Part shown: piece by piece, positions 60,740 to 64,000 of the stretch | Layout of the letters: every line of letters starts with the position of its first letter | Numbering within the stretch: position 1 is the stretch's first letter | Assembly: GCA_907163345.1 (NCBI GenBank) | Contig: CAJQUN010000023.1 | Coordinates: 7,636,598 to 7,700,597 of the forward strand | DNA length: 64,000 nt | From: Haberlea rhodopensis | Lineage: Eukaryota; Streptophyta; Magnoliopsida; Lamiales; Gesneriaceae | Reading direction: 5' to 3' | Position numbers and translations under genes: made by a program | The notes under the pieces: generated by a model | The model's database searches: none | The model's input: the letters and a program-made list of their open reading frames with translations, nothing else | Told to the model about the DNA's origin: nothing

Positions 60740-63700
60740 ATGGCCAGTTCTTCCTCCACTGATTCTCTCCCCTTTTCCACTCTTATTCATATGCTCACCA
60801 TTAAGTTATCCTCTTTTAATTATTTATTATGGAAGAATCAAGTCGTTCCTCTCCTTACATTCCAAAATCTCATTGATTTTGTTAATCGTTCCACGCCGCC
60901 CTCCTCTCTCCCTGCTGCCGGTGCAACGTCGGACATCATCTCGGCATATGATGCATGGCGTGTTCAGGATCAACGCCTCATTAGTCTTCTTCTCTCTTCT
61001 CTCACTGAAGAAGCCATGGCAGAAGTAATAGGCTGCCATACTTCTCGAGCTGTCTGGCTCGCACTTGAATCTGCATTCAGCCATAGCTCCAAATCACGTG
61101 AGCTTCGCATCAAAGATGACTTGCAGCTCATGAAGAAAGGCACACGTTCAGTCAGTTAATATGGGCGCCAAATCAAAAATTTATGTGACCAACTTAACGA
61201 TATTGGTTGTCATGTGATGACACGGACAAGGTTCACTGGTTTCTTCGTGGTCTTGGCCCCCCGTTTTCCAGTTCCGCCGCTGCACAAATGGCCACCACTC
61301 CATTGCCCTCCTTTCGTGATTTGTTATCTAAGGCTGAAAGCTTTGCTTTTCAGGACTCTTTTGGCAGTCATGGGCCTCCTGCTGCTGTGTTTATTGCACT
61401 ATCTCACATTCGTCGATCAGGCTCCAACACATCTTCTCGTGGTCGTGGATCTCATTCTTCTTCCCACCGTGGAAACGTCGTGGTAGCGGTGGTCGCCGCT
61501 CTTATGTTCCTCGATGTCATTTTTTTTGTAATACCGAAGGACAATACGCAGACAAATGTCAGCAACGATACAATCGAACATCCAGTTCTGAAACTGCTCA
61601 TTTGGCCGAGGCTTTCAATGCTTACCACGTCTCTCCCGCAGCCCAATCTGATTGGTTTCTTGATACAGGTGCTTTTGCGCATATAACTCCGGCCTCTTCT
61701 TCTTGGGATTCATATCAGCCCTATACTGCACTGATCGCGTCGTCGTTGGTAATGGTAATACTCTCTCTACTTCACATACTGGCTCTTGTTCTATCACTGA
61801 CAAGGTTCAATTACTCGACGTATTAGTCGTGCCGCATCTTACTAAGAAATTGCTCTCTAAGTTGACTTCTGATTATCCGGTTAATGTTCTTTTCACTGAT
61901 AATTCGTTTACTATTCAGAATCGAGCAACCAAGGACATTCTAGCAACCGACAAGCGTGAGAATGGCTTGTACGTTTTGGAGCATGGACATTCAGCTTTAG
62001 TCGCGGCTTTAAATTCAAAGAGTTTACGTGTTTATTTTGAATTGTGGCACTCTCGTCTTGGACATGTTTCATTTGATGTTATTTATTTTTTAAGTAAGAT
62101 AGATCAATTAACTGTCACCTCTTTATTACCAAAACCATCCATATGTTCTACTTGTTAGTTGGCAAAGAGCAAACGATTATCTTTTCAAGTTAATGAGAAA
62201 CGTTCATCACATGTTTTGGATTTAATTCATTGTGATTTATTGGGTCCAGCACCTATTTGCTCTACTTCAGGCTTTTGGTACTATGTTATTTTTGTGGATA
62301 ACTTCTCTCGATTCACATGGCTATATCCACTGCGTAGCAAATCTGAATTTTATGATATTCTGTTGCAATTTAATGCTTTGGTACAAACACAATTCTCTCG
62401 TCATATCAAAGTTTTCCAAAGTGATGGTGGCACGGAGTTCACTAATAAGCGAGTTCAATTTTTTTTCGTGACAACGGCATTCATCACAGTATTTCTTATA
62501 CGCCTTCTCAAAATGGACGAGCTGAGCGTAAACATCGACATGTTACTGAAACCAGGCTAGCCATGTTATTTAACGCTCATGCTCCTTCCTCGTTCTGGGT
62601 GGATGCTTTTAGTGCTGCAGTCTATACTATTAATCGCTTACCTTCATCAATTTTGCAAGGAGAATCTCCGTTTGAATTATTATTCTCCAAAGCCCCATAT
62701 TATGAGAACTTTCATCCTTTTGGCTGTCAGGTCTTTCCTTGCTTAAGAGATTATGCCGCTAACAAGTTCTCTCCTCGCAGTACACCTTGCATTTTCAACG
62801 GCTACAGCAGTAATACAAAGGCTTTCAATGCCTCGATCCCTCAACATCCCGCATCTATGTTACTCGACATGCTCAATTTGATGAGAATCATTTCCCGTTC
62901 TCTGGATCTACGGCTTCATCACCAATTACCCAATTAGACTTCTTACGGTTTGTTGAGCCCCTGCCTTGACTCCGTCCTTGTTGCCATTACATCAAGCGCG
63001 TTCTCCACGGCCCGTCACTACAGATCCAGTTGTTCCTTGCTCTCTTTGAAACCCTCATACTCCTGCGCCTACCGCTCATACGGATGGCACTGCCCCTGCG
63101 TCGCTTGCCTCGTCACCCCATGGGACTCAGCCACGTTCCTTGGTTCCTCAACCACCGCCAGCTCCTACAGGTGCACCAGTCCACTCCACTCATCCGATGC
63201 TCACTCGAGCTAAAGCGGGAATCTTCAAACCAAAGCAAGTTGTGGACTTGGCTCAAACATCGCTTCTCTCAGCACTTCTTTCCTCTACGGAACCCAATGG
63301 CTTTAAATCGGCAGCCAAAGACCCTAAATGGATCGCTGCTATGGATGATGAAATTTCCGATCTTCGTACAACCATACCTGGGATCTTGTTCCACGACCGA
63401 ATGGTACAAATATTGTCGGTTCAAAATGGGTGCTCCGTACTAAATATCTCTCTGATGGTTCTATTGACAGATTCAAAGCTCGACTGGTAGCCCAAGGCTT
63501 CACCCAGCTTCTCGGGTTCAATTATTCCCAAACTTTCAGTCCTGCTGTTAAAGCCTCTACAGTACGCATTATTCTCGCTCTTGTTGCTATGCGAAATTGG
63601 TTGCTCCATCAACTTGATGTAAAAATGCTTTTCTCAATGGATTTTTATCTGAAACAATCTATATGGAGCAATCGCCGGGTTATAATGACCCTAGCTTTCC

Positions 63701-64000
63701 CGAGCATGTTTGTCGTCTCAAGAAACCAGTTTATGGCCTCAAACAAGCGCCTAGGGCTTGGTTTCAACGGTTCAGTGATTTCCTAGTTCGCCTTGGCTTC
63801 CGTCGCTGCCGTGCAGACACCTTGTTGTTCTTCTTTCACCAGGGCTCATCTACCCTCTATTTGCTTGTCTATGTCGATGATATTATCCTTACTGGAGATG
63901 ATCCAGCTCTACTACGCAAATTCATTTCCCGCCTAAACACTGAATTTGCAATCAAGGATCTTGGACGTCTAAATTACTTTCTCGGACTTGAAGTTACGTA
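60740..64000 (+). pseudogene. Copia gag-pol with frameshifts, incomplete at window edge
   Basis: Gag begins MASSSSTDSLPFSTLIHMLT at 60740 and is stopped at 61157-61159, then resumes. A zinc-knuckle region (CNTEGQYADKC) and the protease motif WFLDTGAFAHITP (61650-61690) follow. The GAG-pre-integrase block has LWHSRLGHVSFDV (62040-62080). Integrase has HVLDLIHCDLLGP and YVIFVDNFSRFTWLY, with DGGTEF near 62430, then a frame break. Reverse transcriptase has DPKWIAAMDDEISDL, GSIDRFKARLVAQGFTQ, LHQLDVK and VYGLKQAPRAWF, and an intact YVDDIILTGDD at about 63870. Reading continues to the window end. There are at least five stops or frame changes, fewer than in the 43-47 kb element, so this copy looks younger. 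Confidence 0.88.

Larger units (their letters stand above)
60450..64000 (+). mobile_element. Ty1-copia retrotransposon, runs off the window
   Basis: A short LTR is inferred at about 60450-60670: it has a promoter-like CTATATATAATC near 60623 and ends CTCTCCACA. It is followed at once by TGGTATCAGCC (60671-60681), the primer-binding site for initiator Met-tRNA. Gag-pol follows in the same direction. The start of the LTR and any target duplication were not fixed; the 3' LTR is outside the window. Confidence 0.8.

Overview
This is a stretch of nuclear DNA from a flowering plant, most likely a eudicot. The signs are spliced genes with GT-AG and occasional GC-AG introns, plant-specific families (type 4 metallothionein, NIN-like RWP-RK/PB1 factor, class VII receptor-like cytoplasmic kinase, AVT3-type amino-acid transporter, plastid-type MATE transporter), AT-rich spacers, and a heavy load of plant transposons (Ty1-copia, Ty3-gypsy, hAT, Helitron, LINE and tRNA-derived SINEs, one of the Au type). 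I cannot name the species. No bacterial features, CRISPR arrays or rRNA genes were seen.

Layout. 1-528: last exons of a nucleolar complex protein 4 (NOC4) gene. 1136-2590: complete six-exon cinnamoyl-CoA/tetraketide reductase-like gene. 4419-5714: intronless AVT3-type vacuolar amino-acid transporter. 6073-8720: a MITE and a non-autonomous Helitron with stacked 3' ends. 9938-10277: two-exon type 4 metallothionein. 10506-13864: a dead hAT transposon with its own target duplication and a smaller hAT-type element inside it that carries a tRNA-like segment. 14-23 kb: repeat-rich spacer with several palindromic arrays. 23268-25666: six-exon receptor-like cytoplasmic kinase. 25.9-29.4 kb: LTR-like, MITE and Helitron pieces and a locally repeated AT-rich sequence. 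29670-32532 (minus): NIN-like transcription factor, four coding exons. 34269-36495: solo LTR with a 5-bp duplication. 36579-37139: two SINEs with long target duplications. 40730-40906 (minus): last exon of an unrecognised gene, next to a retrotransposon. 41088-47460: decayed copia element interrupted by a gypsy deletion derivative. 47979-50097: full-length solo LTR of the same gypsy family. 52420-52590 (minus): decayed 3-ketosphinganine-reductase fragment. 53403-60165 (minus): 12 exons of a DETOXIFICATION45-like MATE gene, with a LINE fragment in its last intron and a copia element (60.45 kb to the window edge) where the missing first exon would be expected.

The host genes do not form a pathway; they are ordinary neighbours with separate jobs (ribosome biogenesis, phenolic/polyketide reduction, vacuolar amino-acid export, zinc storage, kinase signalling, nitrate-type transcription control, plastid transport). 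Transposon nesting dominates the space between them. The signals that ordinary genes and transposons do not fully explain are the 40-bp-periodic palindrome array at 21.1 kb, a perfect 43-bp palindrome at 21.7 kb, and clusters of the GCGATCGATCGC palindrome shared by otherwise different LTR regions at 15.7, 41.2 and 49.1 kb. Splice sites were placed by hand from reading-frame continuity and remembered family similarity; no search was run.
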